Part shown: piece by piece, positions 44,163-53,081 of the stretch
Layout of the letters: each line of letters opens with the position of its first letter
Position numbering within the stretch: the first letter of the stretch is position 1
NCBI RefSeq assembly: GCF_020618415.1
Contig: NZ_CP085345.1
Location: forward strand, 1,984,001-2,048,000
Direction: 5' to 3'
Source: Cupriavidus sp. MP-37
GTDB lineage: Bacteria; Pseudomonadota; Gammaproteobacteria; Burkholderiales; Burkholderiaceae
Length of the DNA stretch: 64,000 bases
Program-made: the position numbers and the translations under genes
The notes under the pieces: model-generated
Told to the model about the DNA's origin: nothing
Databases searched by the model: none
Seen by the model: the letters and a program-made list of their open reading frames with translations, nothing else

Positions 44163-46394
44163 TCAGTCTCCTGCCGGATCCGCAGCGCCAGTGGCTGGCG
44201 CGCCCTGGCCGCGCAGCGCACCCAGCACCGCATCCCTGGGGCCGTCGCGCACGATGCGCCCGTTGTCGACGACGATAATGCGATCGACCAGCGCCAGCAC
44301 CGCGTAGCGGTGCGTGGCCACCACCAGCGTGCGCTGGCCCAGCCATGGCCGCAGCCGCGCGATCACGGCCTGCTCGGTCGCTTCGTCCAGCGATGCGGTG
44401 GGCTCGTCCAGCAGCAGCACGTTGGGCGCGCGCAGCAGCGTGCGCGCCAGGATCAGCGCCTGCTTCTGGCCACCGGAAAGCCCCACGCCGTTCTCGCGGA
44501 TGGTCAGGTCGAGCCCGTGCACCTGGTTCAGCAGCAGCCGGTCGGCGCACGCCAGCCGCAGCGCCTGCAGCATGGCCTCGTCGGTGGCGAGCGGATCGGC
44601 CACCAGCAGGTTGTCGCGCAAGGTGCCGTAGAACAGGCTGGATTCCTGCATCACCATGCCGACATCGCGGCGCACGTCGGCGGGGTCGATCAGCGGCAGC
44701 GGCGTGTCGTTGAACAGGATGCGGCCCTGGACCGGCGTTGCCAGCCCGCCCAGCAGGCGCAGCAGCGTGGACTTGCCGGCGCCGACGCGGCCCAGCACCG
44801 CAATGCGCTCGCCGGGCGCGATCTGCAGCTGCGGGATGTTGAGCACCGGCTTTTCCTGGGGGTCGAAGCCGTACACCACCTGCTCGAAGCGATAGCGGCC
44901 CACCAGCGCGGGCCGGTGGTAGGCGTCGCGCGCCGGGTCGTGGTCCAGCGGCAGGCTCAGCAGCGCGTCCAGCCCCTGCTTGCCGACGCGCGCGTTCTGG
45001 ATCCGCCCCAGCACCGCGGGGATCTGCGACAGCGGCGCGATGGTGCGGCTGGTCAGGATCGAGCAGGCCAGCACCGCGCCGAACGACAGGCCGCCGTCCA
45101 GGATGCCATGCACGCCGGCCACCAGCACCCCGACATAGGCCAGCTGCTGCACCGTCTGCGACAGGTTCAGCAGCAGCCCGGCGATAAAGCGCTGCTGCAG
45201 GCCGATCTCGCCGTTGACCGCGTTGACCCGGTCCCACAGCTTGCGAAAGCGCGGCTCGGCCTGCAGGGTCTTGATGTCCTCGGCCCGGTAGATCGATTCC
45301 ATCAGGATCGCATTGCGCAGCGCGGCCTCGCTCATGCCCTGCTGCGACAGCCGCGCCAGCGGAATCTGCGCCACCAGGCCGGGCAGCACCAGCAGCGGGA
45401 TCGCCACCAGCGGCACCAGCACCAGCCAGCCGCCCAGCAGCCAGATGATGACCAGGAAGCCGGCCACGAAGGGCAGGTCGATCAGCACCCCGAGCGTGCT
45501 CGAGGTGAGCAGCTCGCGCAGCTGCTCCAGGTCGCGCAGCTGCGCCACCAGCGTGCCGGGCGAACGTGGGCGCGCGTCGTTGCGGATATCCAGCACGCGC
45601 GCGAAGAACATCGCCGACAGGCGCTGGTCGACCTGCTTGCCGAAATGATCGGCGATCGACACCCGCACGGTGCGGATCAGCAGCTCCAGCACCAGTGCCA
45701 GTGCCACGCCGCTGGCCAGCACCCACAGCGTATGCAGCGAACGCGCCGGCACCACGCGGTCCCACACCTGCATCGCGAACAGCGAGGTGCCCACCGCCAG
45801 CAGGTTGCCGAACAGCGAGCCCGCGCCCAGCTCCACCAGCGTGCGCCAGTTGGCGGTGAAGATGCTGCCGAGCCAGCCTTCCGGGCGTGCCGCCAGGTAG
45901 GCGTCGAGACGGCCGCTGCGCGGCGCCACCCGCTCGCGTACCAGCAGCAGGCGCACGGTGCCGTCGGCCTGCCGAGCCAGCGCCGCCAGCGCGGGCGTGC
46001 GTTCGACGGTGCCGGCTGCGGTGGGCAGCTGCAGCACTGCCTTGCCGTCGGCGATGCTGGTCAGCAGGGCCACCTGGGTCCCGTCGAGCGCCACCAGCGC
46101 GGGCAGCAGCAGCGGCGACAGTGCGGCCGCGGGCAGGTCGGCAAACTGGGCCGACAGGCCGGCCGCTGCGGCCATCTCGACCACGGCGCGGTCCGCATCG
46201 GCGCGGTCGGCCCAGGCGGCGGCGCCGCGTACCAGTTCCGGCGACGGCGACAGCCCGAGATGGCGTGCCGTGAGCAGCAGGGCCTCGGCCCAGGCCAACG
46301 CCGGCTGCGCGGTCTGCGCCGGTGCGCCGCCATCTTGGGGTTTGGCGCCGGCAGGCGTGGTGCCGGCATCCGGTGCGTCAAGGGTGGCTTGCAC
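44163..46394 (-). CDS. Type I secretion ABC exporter (LapB-like)
   Basis: A 743-residue exporter of the LapB/HlyB type. Residues about 30-165 form a C39-like domain without a catalytic Cys (LLLTARHLGLSPSP onward), so the substrate's N-terminus is not cut by it. Six membrane helices occur at about 185-475, and the nucleotide-binding domain has Walker A GRVGAGKST, signature GVGLSGGQKQALILARTLL, and Walker B NVLLLDEPTASLD. By family it pumps large adhesins with C-terminal secretion signals. It lies between the HlyD and TolC-like genes, and its 5' end overlaps the latter by 17 bases. Its likely cargo is the adhesin next door. Confidence 0.94.
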   Translation of the reverse strand: MQATLDAPDAGTTPAGAKPQDGGAPAQTAQPALAWAEALLLTARHLGLSPSPELVRGAAAWADRADADRAVVEMAAAAGLSAQFADLPAAALSPLLLPALVALDGTQVALLTSIADGKAVLQLPTAAGTVERTPALAALARQADGTVRLLLVRERVAPRSGRLDAYLAARPEGWLGSIFTANWRTLVELGAGSLFGNLLAVGTSLFAMQVWDRVVPARSLHTLWVLASGVALALVLELLIRTVRVSIADHFGKQVDQRLSAMFFARVLDIRNDARPRSPGTLVAQLRDLEQLRELLTSSTLGVLIDLPFVAGFLVIIWLLGGWLVLVPLVAIPLLVLPGLVAQIPLARLSQQGMSEAALRNAILMESIYRAEDIKTLQAEPRFRKLWDRVNAVNGEIGLQQRFIAGLLLNLSQTVQQLAYVGVLVAGVHGILDGGLSFGAVLACSILTSRTIAPLSQIPAVLGRIQNARVGKQGLDALLSLPLDHDPARDAYHRPALVGRYRFEQVVYGFDPQEKPVLNIPQLQIAPGERIAVLGRVGAGKSTLLRLLGGLATPVQGRILFNDTPLPLIDPADVRRDVGMVMQESSLFYGTLRDNLLVADPLATDEAMLQALRLACADRLLLNQVHGLDLTIRENGVGLSGGQKQALILARTLLRAPNVLLLDEPTASLDEATEQAVIARLRPWLGQRTLVVATHRYAVLALVDRIIVVDNGRIVRDGPRDAVLGALRGQGAPATGAADPAGD

Positions 46395-47880
46395 TGTCGT
46401 GCTCCCGCAGCAAGGCCACGAACCTGCCGGTGGCGGCGTGCGCCTTGATGCGCGCCAGCATGCCGTCGGCGACCGCGCCGATCCATTCCTGCTCGGCCAG
46501 GAAGATCTCGCGCTCGGGATTGAGCACGTCGGTCAGGGTCCGCTTGTTAAGGATGTATTCCTGCCAGTACAGGTCGCGCGAAGCGCGCAGCAGCGCGATC
46601 ATCTGCGCGTAGCTCTGCGTGCGCGCCGCGGCGCCGGCCGCCTCGGTAGCGGCGGAGTGCAGCGTGGTGCGGGCCAGCAGCCGCTCGTTGTCCAAGGCCT
46701 GCTGCGCGGCTCGCTGGCCGGCGCGGGCGGCGTCGATGCGGTGCCGGTTCAGCCCGCCCAGCGAAAAGTCGCCGGCGATGGCCACGCCGATCCAGGTGTC
46801 GTCGTTGGCATTGGCGCGGCCGGTCGACACCGAGCGGCTCACGCCGACGCTGACCGACGGGAAGCGCTCGGCCTCGGCCAGCGTCACGCGCGCGTGCGCG
46901 GCCTCGGCCGCGGCCGCGGCGGCCAGCACCTTGGGGGTGTGCTCGATGTCGTCGCCCTCGTCGCCCAGGCTGCGGACTTCATCTTCGGTACGCGCCAGTT
47001 CGGCCACGCGCTCGGGCCGCACGCCGATCAGCTCGGCCAGGCGCGACGCGGCCACGTCGAAGCGGGTCCGTGCGCGCAGCACCTCGGTGCGGGCACGCTG
47101 GATCGCCACGTCGGCCATGGTGCCGTCCGAGCTGACCGACAGCCCCGCGCGCACGCGCTGGCCGATCTTGTCGCGCGTGACGGCAAGCGTCTCGAGCTGG
47201 CGCTGCGCGGCCGCCATCACCGCCTGGCTTGCGGCCAGTTCGATATAGATCGAGGCGGTGTTGTAGGCGATCTGCTCGACCGTGTCGGACAGTTCATGGC
47301 GGCGCTGCACCAGCGAGGCGTCCGCGGCGGAGATCTTGCTGGCGGTGCGGCCGAAGTCGTACAGCAGCTGGCTCACGCCCACCGAGGCGCGTGCGCCCAT
47401 GTCGTTGCCGCCGCTGCCGAAGCTGCCGCCGTAGCCCGGGCGCACGCCATATTCCAGCTTGGGATACCAGGCCGAACGCGCCACCGCAATCTCGGCCTCG
47501 CTCTGCGCCACCACCGCGTTGGCGCGGCCGATATCGGGATGCCGCGAGATGGCGATGCCGACGGCCTCGTGCAGCGCCATGCCCGCCAGCGGGATGCGCA
47601 GGGCCGCCGGCACACCGTCTGGCGCGGCGGCACCCGGCGCCGGCGCGGCGGCAAGCGTGGCTGTGGCGGCAAGCGCTGGCACCGGCGCTGCGGCAGCCGG
47701 CGCGGCCATCAGCGTGGTCGCCAGCAGTGTGGCGAGGAAAGGTCTTGCCGCGCGCGAGGCGGTGGAACCGGGAAACAGAACGAGGCCGAAGCGGGGGCCG
47801 GCGCTCGCGCCGGCGTCAAGGGTCAGTCTGACTGTGAACAAGATGGCGATGCCGTCCGGATGTGTCGATCGCGCCGGCAT
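46378..47880 (-). CDS. TolC-family outer-membrane channel of the type I system
   Basis: A 500-residue outer-membrane efflux-type protein. A hydrophobic leader and low-complexity Ala/Pro-rich region (residues about 50-90) precede the first conserved helix block (IPLAGMALHEAVGIAISRHPDIGRA), and paired coiled-coil repeats follow (RTASKISAADASLVQRRHELSDTVEQIAYNTASIYIELAASQ). The C-terminal half repeats this pattern as in TolC. The N-terminal extension of about 45 residues is probably mis-started; a true start could lie downstream, closer to the ARPFLATLLATTLMAAP signal. By family it forms the outer-membrane exit for the adhesin. Confidence 0.9.
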   Translation of the reverse strand: MPARSTHPDGIAILFTVRLTLDAGASAGPRFGLVLFPGSTASRAARPFLATLLATTLMAAPAAAAPVPALAATATLAAAPAPGAAAPDGVPAALRIPLAGMALHEAVGIAISRHPDIGRANAVVAQSEAEIAVARSAWYPKLEYGVRPGYGGSFGSGGNDMGARASVGVSQLLYDFGRTASKISAADASLVQRRHELSDTVEQIAYNTASIYIELAASQAVMAAAQRQLETLAVTRDKIGQRVRAGLSVSSDGTMADVAIQRARTEVLRARTRFDVAASRLAELIGVRPERVAELARTEDEVRSLGDEGDDIEHTPKVLAAAAAAEAAHARVTLAEAERFPSVSVGVSRSVSTGRANANDDTWIGVAIAGDFSLGGLNRHRIDAARAGQRAAQQALDNERLLARTTLHSAATEAAGAAARTQSYAQMIALLRASRDLYWQEYILNKRTLTDVLNPEREIFLAEQEWIGAVADGMLARIKAHAATGRFVALLREHDSASHP

Positions 47881-47950
47881 GCACGCATGGCTGCCGGCGC
47901 CACGGCCGGCCCGGCTGCTCGCGCATGCTGCCGGGCCGGGGGCTGCAGGG

Positions 47951-50900
47951 TCAGACCAGGATCTGTTGGTTAGCCAGCAAGGTCTCCAGGTTGGTGGTGA
48001 CGTTGGTCAGCGTCACCAGGGTTTGCGCGCTGTAGTTGGTGCCGGCGCCGTCGCGGTCGATGGCGATCACGGTGTCGGCGCCCGACTGCGTGGCGCTGAG
48101 GTACTGGCCGATGTCGTCGCCCGCATCGATGGTGGCCACGCCGTTCTGGTAGTGGGCAGGGCCGTTGGCGTCGGCGGCGTAGCCCTCCAGCAGCGCGGAT
48201 ACATCGAGCACGTCATTGCCGGCCTGCCCGGGCGCGGTGCCCACGGTGAAATCCGTGATCAGGTCGCTGCCGTTGCCGCCGGTGCCATCGGTGCCGCGCG
48301 CCTCCCACAGGAACACGTCGGTGCCGGCGCCGCCGCTCATGGTGTCGTTGCCGGCGCCGCCGATCAGCACGTCGTTGCCGCCCTCGCCATTGAGCGTGTC
48401 GTCGCCCGCGCCGCCGCGCACCAGGTCGTTGCCGGCGCCCGCATTGATGGTGTCGTTGCCATCGTAGCCATAGAGCCGGTCATTGTCGGCGCTGCCCGTG
48501 AGCGTATTGCCCGTGGCATCGCCTTCGATGATCGCCGACGGCTGGCTGGCGCCGAGCAGCTCGGTCAGCACGCCGGCGCTGACCAGTTGGCTGCCGGTCG
48601 ACGTGGTGGTCAGCCCCGTGGTGTCGGTGGCGGTGATCGTCATGGCGTTGAGCAGGCTAAGGCTGACGCCCAGCAGGCCGCCTTCCAGCGTGATCGAACC
48701 GAGCAGTTCGTTCAGGCTCAGGTTGTCGATCGGTCCGCCGCCGATGGCGGAGATCGACAACGTTGACGAGGGACCGATGAGCAGCGTGCCGGGGTCGTTG
48801 ACCACGTTGAAGGTCAGCCCCAGTTCCGCGGCCAGCGCGGCGCTGGCGTCTAGCTGCTGCATGCCAATGCCCAGCAGGCCACCATACCGGATCACAACGC
48901 TATTGATGTTCTCGTTGTAGTCGCTGGCGGTGAAGAACTGCTGGGCGCTCAGGTCGATCAGCCCCAGCAGGTTGGCATCGGCAATGCCGAGCAATCCGCC
49001 CGCTTCATTGACCGCAGCTTCGGGCGCCACCTGTTGCGCCACGGTGAAGCTCTGGGTGGTGACCGCGCCGATGTTGCCGGCGCTGTCGATCACGTGCGTG
49101 GTGATGGTGTAGGTGTCGTCCGCCAGCTGGCCCGGCGGGAACCATTGCCACGTGGTGCCGGTGACCACGGCATCGGTCCAGGTGGCGCCGCCGTCGAGGC
49201 TGACTTGCAGTGTCTCGTTGGCGGCCAGTGCCGCGCTGAGCGTGCCGCTGACGACGGGGGTCGTGTCGCCGGTAATCCAGTCGCCGGCGGTGCCGGTGTC
49301 GTCGGTCAGCGCGGTGGCCGTCGCCGTGGCGGTCGGCGCGACCGTATCGACCGTCAGGTTGAAGGCAGCGGTCGGCGTGCTGATGTTGCCCGCCGCGTCG
49401 GTCGCGGTAGCGGTCAGCGCATAGGGGCCGTCGGTCAGCGGCGTGGTCGGGGTGAAGGTCCACGCGCCGGTGGAGGCATCGGCGGTGGTGGTGCCTATCA
49501 GCGTGGTGCCGTTGAAGATGTTGATGGTGCTGCCGGGATCGGCCGTACCGACCAGGGTTGGCGTGCTGTCGTTGGTGCTGTCGCCAGAATTCAGCGGGGT
49601 GGCGACCGGATTGTCGTCGGTGACGCTGGTGATCAGCGGGACCGCGGGCGGCACGGCATCGATGGTCACCGTCGCGGGGCCGCTGGTATTGCCCGCGGCA
49701 TCGGTGGCGGTGACGCTGGCGACCACGCCATCGGGCAGTCCGCCCACGGGCGAGTAGGTCCACGCGCCGGTGGTGGCATCGGCGGTGACCGTGCCTTCCG
49801 GGGTGCCGTCGCCGTTCAGGTCGATGTTGACGGTGCTGCCAGCTTCGGCGGTGCCGGCCAGGGTGGTGCCGTTGGCAACGGTGATGCTCGGATCAGCGGG
49901 CGGTGCCGTATCGACCGTCAGGTTGAAGGCGGCGGTTGGCGCGCTGATGTTGCCGGCTGCGTCGCTCGCGGTAGCGGTCAGTACATAGGGCCCATCGGTC
50001 AGTTGCGTGGTCGGGGTGAAGGTCCAGGCGCCGGTGGTGGCATCGGCGGTGGTGGTGCCGAGCAACGTGGAGCCGTTGTAGATGCTGATGGTGCTGCCCG
50101 CTTCGGCGGTGCCCGTCAGTGTAGGCGTGGAATCGTTGGTGCTGTCGCCCGAAGCCAATGGGCTGGCTACCGGATTGTCGTCGGTGACGCTGGTGATCAG
50201 CGGGATCGCGGGCGGCGTGCCGTCGATGGTCACCGTCGCGGGGCCGCTGGTATTGCCGGCGGCATCGGTGGCGGTGACGCTGGCAACCGCGCCATCGGGC
50301 AGCGGCGTGCCGGGAGTGTAAGTCCAGGCGCCGGTGGTGGCATCGGCCGTGACCGTGCCTTCCGGGGTGCCGTCGCCGTCCAGGTCGATATCGACGGTGC
50401 TGCCTGGCTCGGCGGTGCCGGCCAGGGTGGTGCCGTTGGCAACGGTGATGATGGGGTCAGCGGGTGGCGCAGTATCGACGGTGAGGTTAAAGGCAGCGGT
50501 CGGCGCACTGACGTTGCCCGCCGCATCGGTTGCTGTAGCGGTCAGCGTATAGGGACCGTCGGTCAGCGGCGTGGCCGGGGTGAAGGTCCACGCGCCGGTG
50601 GAGGCATCGGCGGTGGTGGTGCCTATCAGCGTGGTGCCGTTGAAGATGTTGATGGTGCTGCCGGCTTCGGCGGTGCCCGTCAGTGTGGGCGTGGAATCGT
50701 TGGTGCTGTCGCCGGAGTTCAGCGGGCTGCTGACCGGGTTGTCGTCGGTGACGCTGGTGATCGCCGGCGCGGCCGGCGCGAGCGCATCGACGATAGCGGT
50801 TGCTGGTGCGCTCGTGTTGCCGGCGGCATCGGTGGCGGTGGCGCTGATCGCGGTGCCGTCAGGCAGCGGCGTGGCGGGCGAATAGGTCCACACGCCGGTG

Positions 50901-52915
50901 GTGGCGTCGGCCGTGACGGTGGCGTCGGGCGCGCCATCGCCATCGAGATCGATATCGACTGTGCTGCCGGCTTCGGCGGTGCCCGAGATCGTGGTGCCGC
51001 CGGCAACGGTGATGCTGGGGTCTGCCGGTGGCGCCGTATCGACGGTGAGGTTGAAGGCAGTGGTCGGCGCACTGACGTTGCCCGATGCATCAGTGGCGGT
51101 GGCGATCAGCACATACGGACCATCGGTCAGCGGCGTGGCCGGCGTGAAGGTCCAGGCGCCCGTGGTGGCGTCGGCAACCGTGGTGCCGATCAGCGTGGTG
51201 CCGTTGTAGATGCTGATGGTGCTGCCGGCATCGGCGGTGCCGGTGAGCGTCGGGGTGGTGTCGTTGGTGCTGTCGCCGGATGCCAGTGGGCTGGCGACCG
51301 GGTTGTCGTCGGTGACGCCGGTGATGGCCGGGATTGCCGGCGGCGTAGCATCCAGCGTCAGCGTGAAGGGCGTGCTGGGCGCGCTGGTATTGCCGGCGGC
51401 GTCGGTAGCGGTGACGGTCAGGCTCACGGCGCCGTCGGCCAGCGGTGAGGTGGGCGTGAAGCTCCAGGCGCCGGTGGTGGCGTCGGCAGTGGTGGTGCCG
51501 ATCAGCGTGCTGCCGTTGTAGATGCTGATGGTGCTGCCGGCTTCGGCGGTGCCGGACAGTGTCGGGGTGCTGTCGTTGGTGCTGTCGCCGTCGGCGAGCG
51601 GGCCGGTCGACGGGGTGGCGTCGTCGGTGACGCTGGCGAGCACCGGTGCAGCGGGCGCGCTGGCATCGACGGTGGCGGTGGCCGGTGTACTGGTATTGCC
51701 CGCGGCGTCGGTGGCAGTGACGCTGACCACGGCGCCGTCGCCCAGTGCTGGCGACGGGGTATAGGTCCAGTTGCCGCTGCCGTCGGCGATGACGGTGGCA
51801 TCGGGCGTGCCGTCGCCGTTTAGGTCGATGTGGATGGTGCTGTCGGGCTCGGCGGTGCCGGCAATCACGGTGCCGTTGCTCGGCGTGATCGCGGGGGCCG
51901 GGGGTGGTGCGGTATCGACCGTCAGCAGGAACGGCGCGCTGGCCGGCCCGGTATTGCCGACCGCGTCGGTGGCGGTGACCGTCAGCGCGTGGCTGCCATC
52001 GGCCAGGCCCGACGACGGCGTGAAGCTCCAGCGGCCGTTCGCGTCGGCGATGGCGGTGCCGAGCAGGGTGGTGCCGCTGTAGATGCTGACGGTGCTGCCT
52101 GCCTCGGCGCTGCCGGAGAGCGTGGGCGTGGTGTCGCTGGTGCTGCCTCCCGCGGCGATCGCCGTGCCGGCATCGTTGCTGGCCGCGCTGATCACGGGCG
52201 CTGCCGGGGCCGCGCCATCGACGGTCACCGTGGCCGGCGGGCTGGTGTTGCCGGAGGCGTCGGTGGCGGTCACGCTGACCACGGTGCCGTCGGCCAGTCG
52301 CTGCGGCGGCGTGTAGGTCCAGTTGCCCGCGGCATCGGCGGTAACGGTGGCATCGGCCTTGCCGTCGCCGTTGAAGTCGAGGCCGACCGTGCTGCCGGCC
52401 GGGGCCGTGCCGGACAGCGTGGCGCCGTTGGTGGGCGCCACCTTGGGCGTGGCCAGCGGGGTGCCGCCGCCGGACCCGGAACCGCCGCCGCCATCCCCGC
52501 CGCCGCCGCCGGCAGCGGCCGCGATGATGCCGGCACCGGCCGCGGCGCCCAGCAGCCCCAGCAGCAATGCCGTCGAAGCGCTGTCGCCGATCGGCTCGAA
52601 CAGCATGGCCGCCTCGGCCACGCCATCGCCCTGCGCGCCGAGCGCCTGGCTGAAGTCGGCCAGCCATTGGCCGTCTTCCTGCACGAACACCAGGTTGTTG
52701 AACTGTGCGCCGTGGGTGAAGAAGCCCTGGATGCGCAGCGTGCTGCCATCGCGCATCGTCAGCAGCAGGTCGTTGCCTTCGCGCGCGAAGTTGGCGACGC
52801 TGTCGCGCTGCGCCGCGATCAGGAAGTTGGCGGGTCCGTCAGGTGAGGCAACGGTGCGGGTGCCAGGGGCGACAGGAACATCCGTGTGGTTGAGCAGAAC
52901 GCCTGACGAAGCCAT
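47951..52915 (-). CDS. BapA-like giant secreted adhesin with Ig-like repeats and RTX C-terminus
   Basis: A 1654-residue protein. The N-terminal 125 residues form a BapA-prefix-like domain (NFLIAAQRDSVANFAREGND ... FFTHGAQFNNLVF), followed by a Gly/Ala-rich stretch (LLGAAAGAGIIAAAAGG). Residues about 155-1190 hold eleven Ig-like repeats of two kinds: type A (about 104 residues, DDNPVASPL...GDSTNDSTPTLTGTAEAGSTI) and type B (about 84 residues, with a DLNGDGTPE-like loop). One unlike domain follows, then a unique region. The C-terminus has RTX-type GGxGxDxL repeats (GNDTINAGAGNDLVRGGAGD) and a VCA0849-type secretion signal region (TDVFLWEARGTDGTGG). By family it is exported by the adjacent T1SS and mediates biofilm adhesion. 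A ribosome site AAGGAG precedes the ATG at 52915. Confidence 0.9.
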   Translation of the reverse strand: MASSGVLLNHTDVPVAPGTRTVASPDGPANFLIAAQRDSVANFAREGNDLLLTMRDGSTLRIQGFFTHGAQFNNLVFVQEDGQWLADFSQALGAQGDGVAEAAMLFEPIGDSASTALLLGLLGAAAGAGIIAAAAGGGGGDGGGGSGSGGGTPLATPKVAPTNGATLSGTAPAGSTVGLDFNGDGKADATVTADAAGNWTYTPPQRLADGTVVSVTATDASGNTSPPATVTVDGAAPAAPVISAASNDAGTAIAAGGSTSDTTPTLSGSAEAGSTVSIYSGTTLLGTAIADANGRWSFTPSSGLADGSHALTVTATDAVGNTGPASAPFLLTVDTAPPPAPAITPSNGTVIAGTAEPDSTIHIDLNGDGTPDATVIADGSGNWTYTPSPALGDGAVVSVTATDAAGNTSTPATATVDASAPAAPVLASVTDDATPSTGPLADGDSTNDSTPTLSGTAEAGSTISIYNGSTLIGTTTADATTGAWSFTPTSPLADGAVSLTVTATDAAGNTSAPSTPFTLTLDATPPAIPAITGVTDDNPVASPLASGDSTNDTTPTLTGTADAGSTISIYNGTTLIGTTVADATTGAWTFTPATPLTDGPYVLIATATDASGNVSAPTTAFNLTVDTAPPADPSITVAGGTTISGTAEAGSTVDIDLDGDGAPDATVTADATTGVWTYSPATPLPDGTAISATATDAAGNTSAPATAIVDALAPAAPAITSVTDDNPVSSPLNSGDSTNDSTPTLTGTAEAGSTINIFNGTTLIGTTTADASTGAWTFTPATPLTDGPYTLTATATDAAGNVSAPTAAFNLTVDTAPPADPIITVANGTTLAGTAEPGSTVDIDLDGDGTPEGTVTADATTGAWTYTPGTPLPDGAVASVTATDAAGNTSGPATVTIDGTPPAIPLITSVTDDNPVASPLASGDSTNDSTPTLTGTAEAGSTISIYNGSTLLGTTTADATTGAWTFTPTTQLTDGPYVLTATASDAAGNISAPTAAFNLTVDTAPPADPSITVANGTTLAGTAEAGSTVNIDLNGDGTPEGTVTADATTGAWTYSPVGGLPDGVVASVTATDAAGNTSGPATVTIDAVPPAVPLITSVTDDNPVATPLNSGDSTNDSTPTLVGTADPGSTINIFNGTTLIGTTTADASTGAWTFTPTTPLTDGPYALTATATDAAGNISTPTAAFNLTVDTVAPTATATATALTDDTGTAGDWITGDTTPVVSGTLSAALAANETLQVSLDGGATWTDAVVTGTTWQWFPPGQLADDTYTITTHVIDSAGNIGAVTTQSFTVAQQVAPEAAVNEAGGLLGIADANLLGLIDLSAQQFFTASDYNENINSVVIRYGGLLGIGMQQLDASAALAAELGLTFNVVNDPGTLLIGPSSTLSISAIGGGPIDNLSLNELLGSITLEGGLLGVSLSLLNAMTITATDTTGLTTTSTGSQLVSAGVLTELLGASQPSAIIEGDATGNTLTGSADNDRLYGYDGNDTINAGAGNDLVRGGAGDDTLNGEGGNDVLIGGAGNDTMSGGAGTDVFLWEARGTDGTGGNGSDLITDFTVGTAPGQAGNDVLDVSALLEGYAADANGPAHYQNGVATIDAGDDIGQYLSATQSGADTVIAIDRDGAGTNYSAQTLVTLTNVTTNLETLLANQQILV
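49338..52446 (-). repeat. Alternating A/B Ig-like repeat array inside the adhesin
   Basis: Eleven repeats lie in the order B1-A1-B2-A2-A3-B3-A4-B4-A5-B5-A6 (coding direction). A units are about 312 bases, B units about 250 bases. Each B unit carries a D-x-[ND]-G-D-G-x-x-[DE] loop. A4 and A6 share nearly identical DNA over about 100 bases at 49429-49535 and 50561-50664, 1.13 kb apart, which indicates recent duplication or conversion. Confidence 0.9.
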
Positions 52916-52994
52916 GCTGAGTCTCCTTCATCCTGAGTGACCGGTAGGTGGTGCATGCACAGTATTCGCGCGCACACAGGTTCGTCCATGCGAG

Positions 52995-53007
52995 ATCTGT
53001 TTCAGAT
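52995..53007. promoter_or_regulatory. ATCTG-N3-CAGAT inverted repeat upstream of the adhesin
   Basis: ATCTGTTTCAGAT lies about 80 bases upstream of the adhesin start. A related CCAGAT-N15-ATCTGG element occurs upstream of the AraC-type gene at 54377-54403. Both could be binding sites for that regulator; this is inference from position only. Confidence 0.3.
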
Positions 53008-53081
53008 TCGATACAGTGCGCCGGTTTGATAGGGGCTGCGCAATCCCGATAGCGGCAGGCCCGCAGCGGCGCGCGCGCGGC

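Noticed and set aside
49034..51448. 804-residue plus-strand Gly-rich repeating frame
   Set aside because: Mirror of the adhesin's repeat array read on the wrong strand; its own periodicity just copies the DNA repeat.
49338..52446. Tandem DNA repeats considered as CRISPR
   Set aside because: Repeats are 250-312 bases, coding and without short direct repeats plus spacers.
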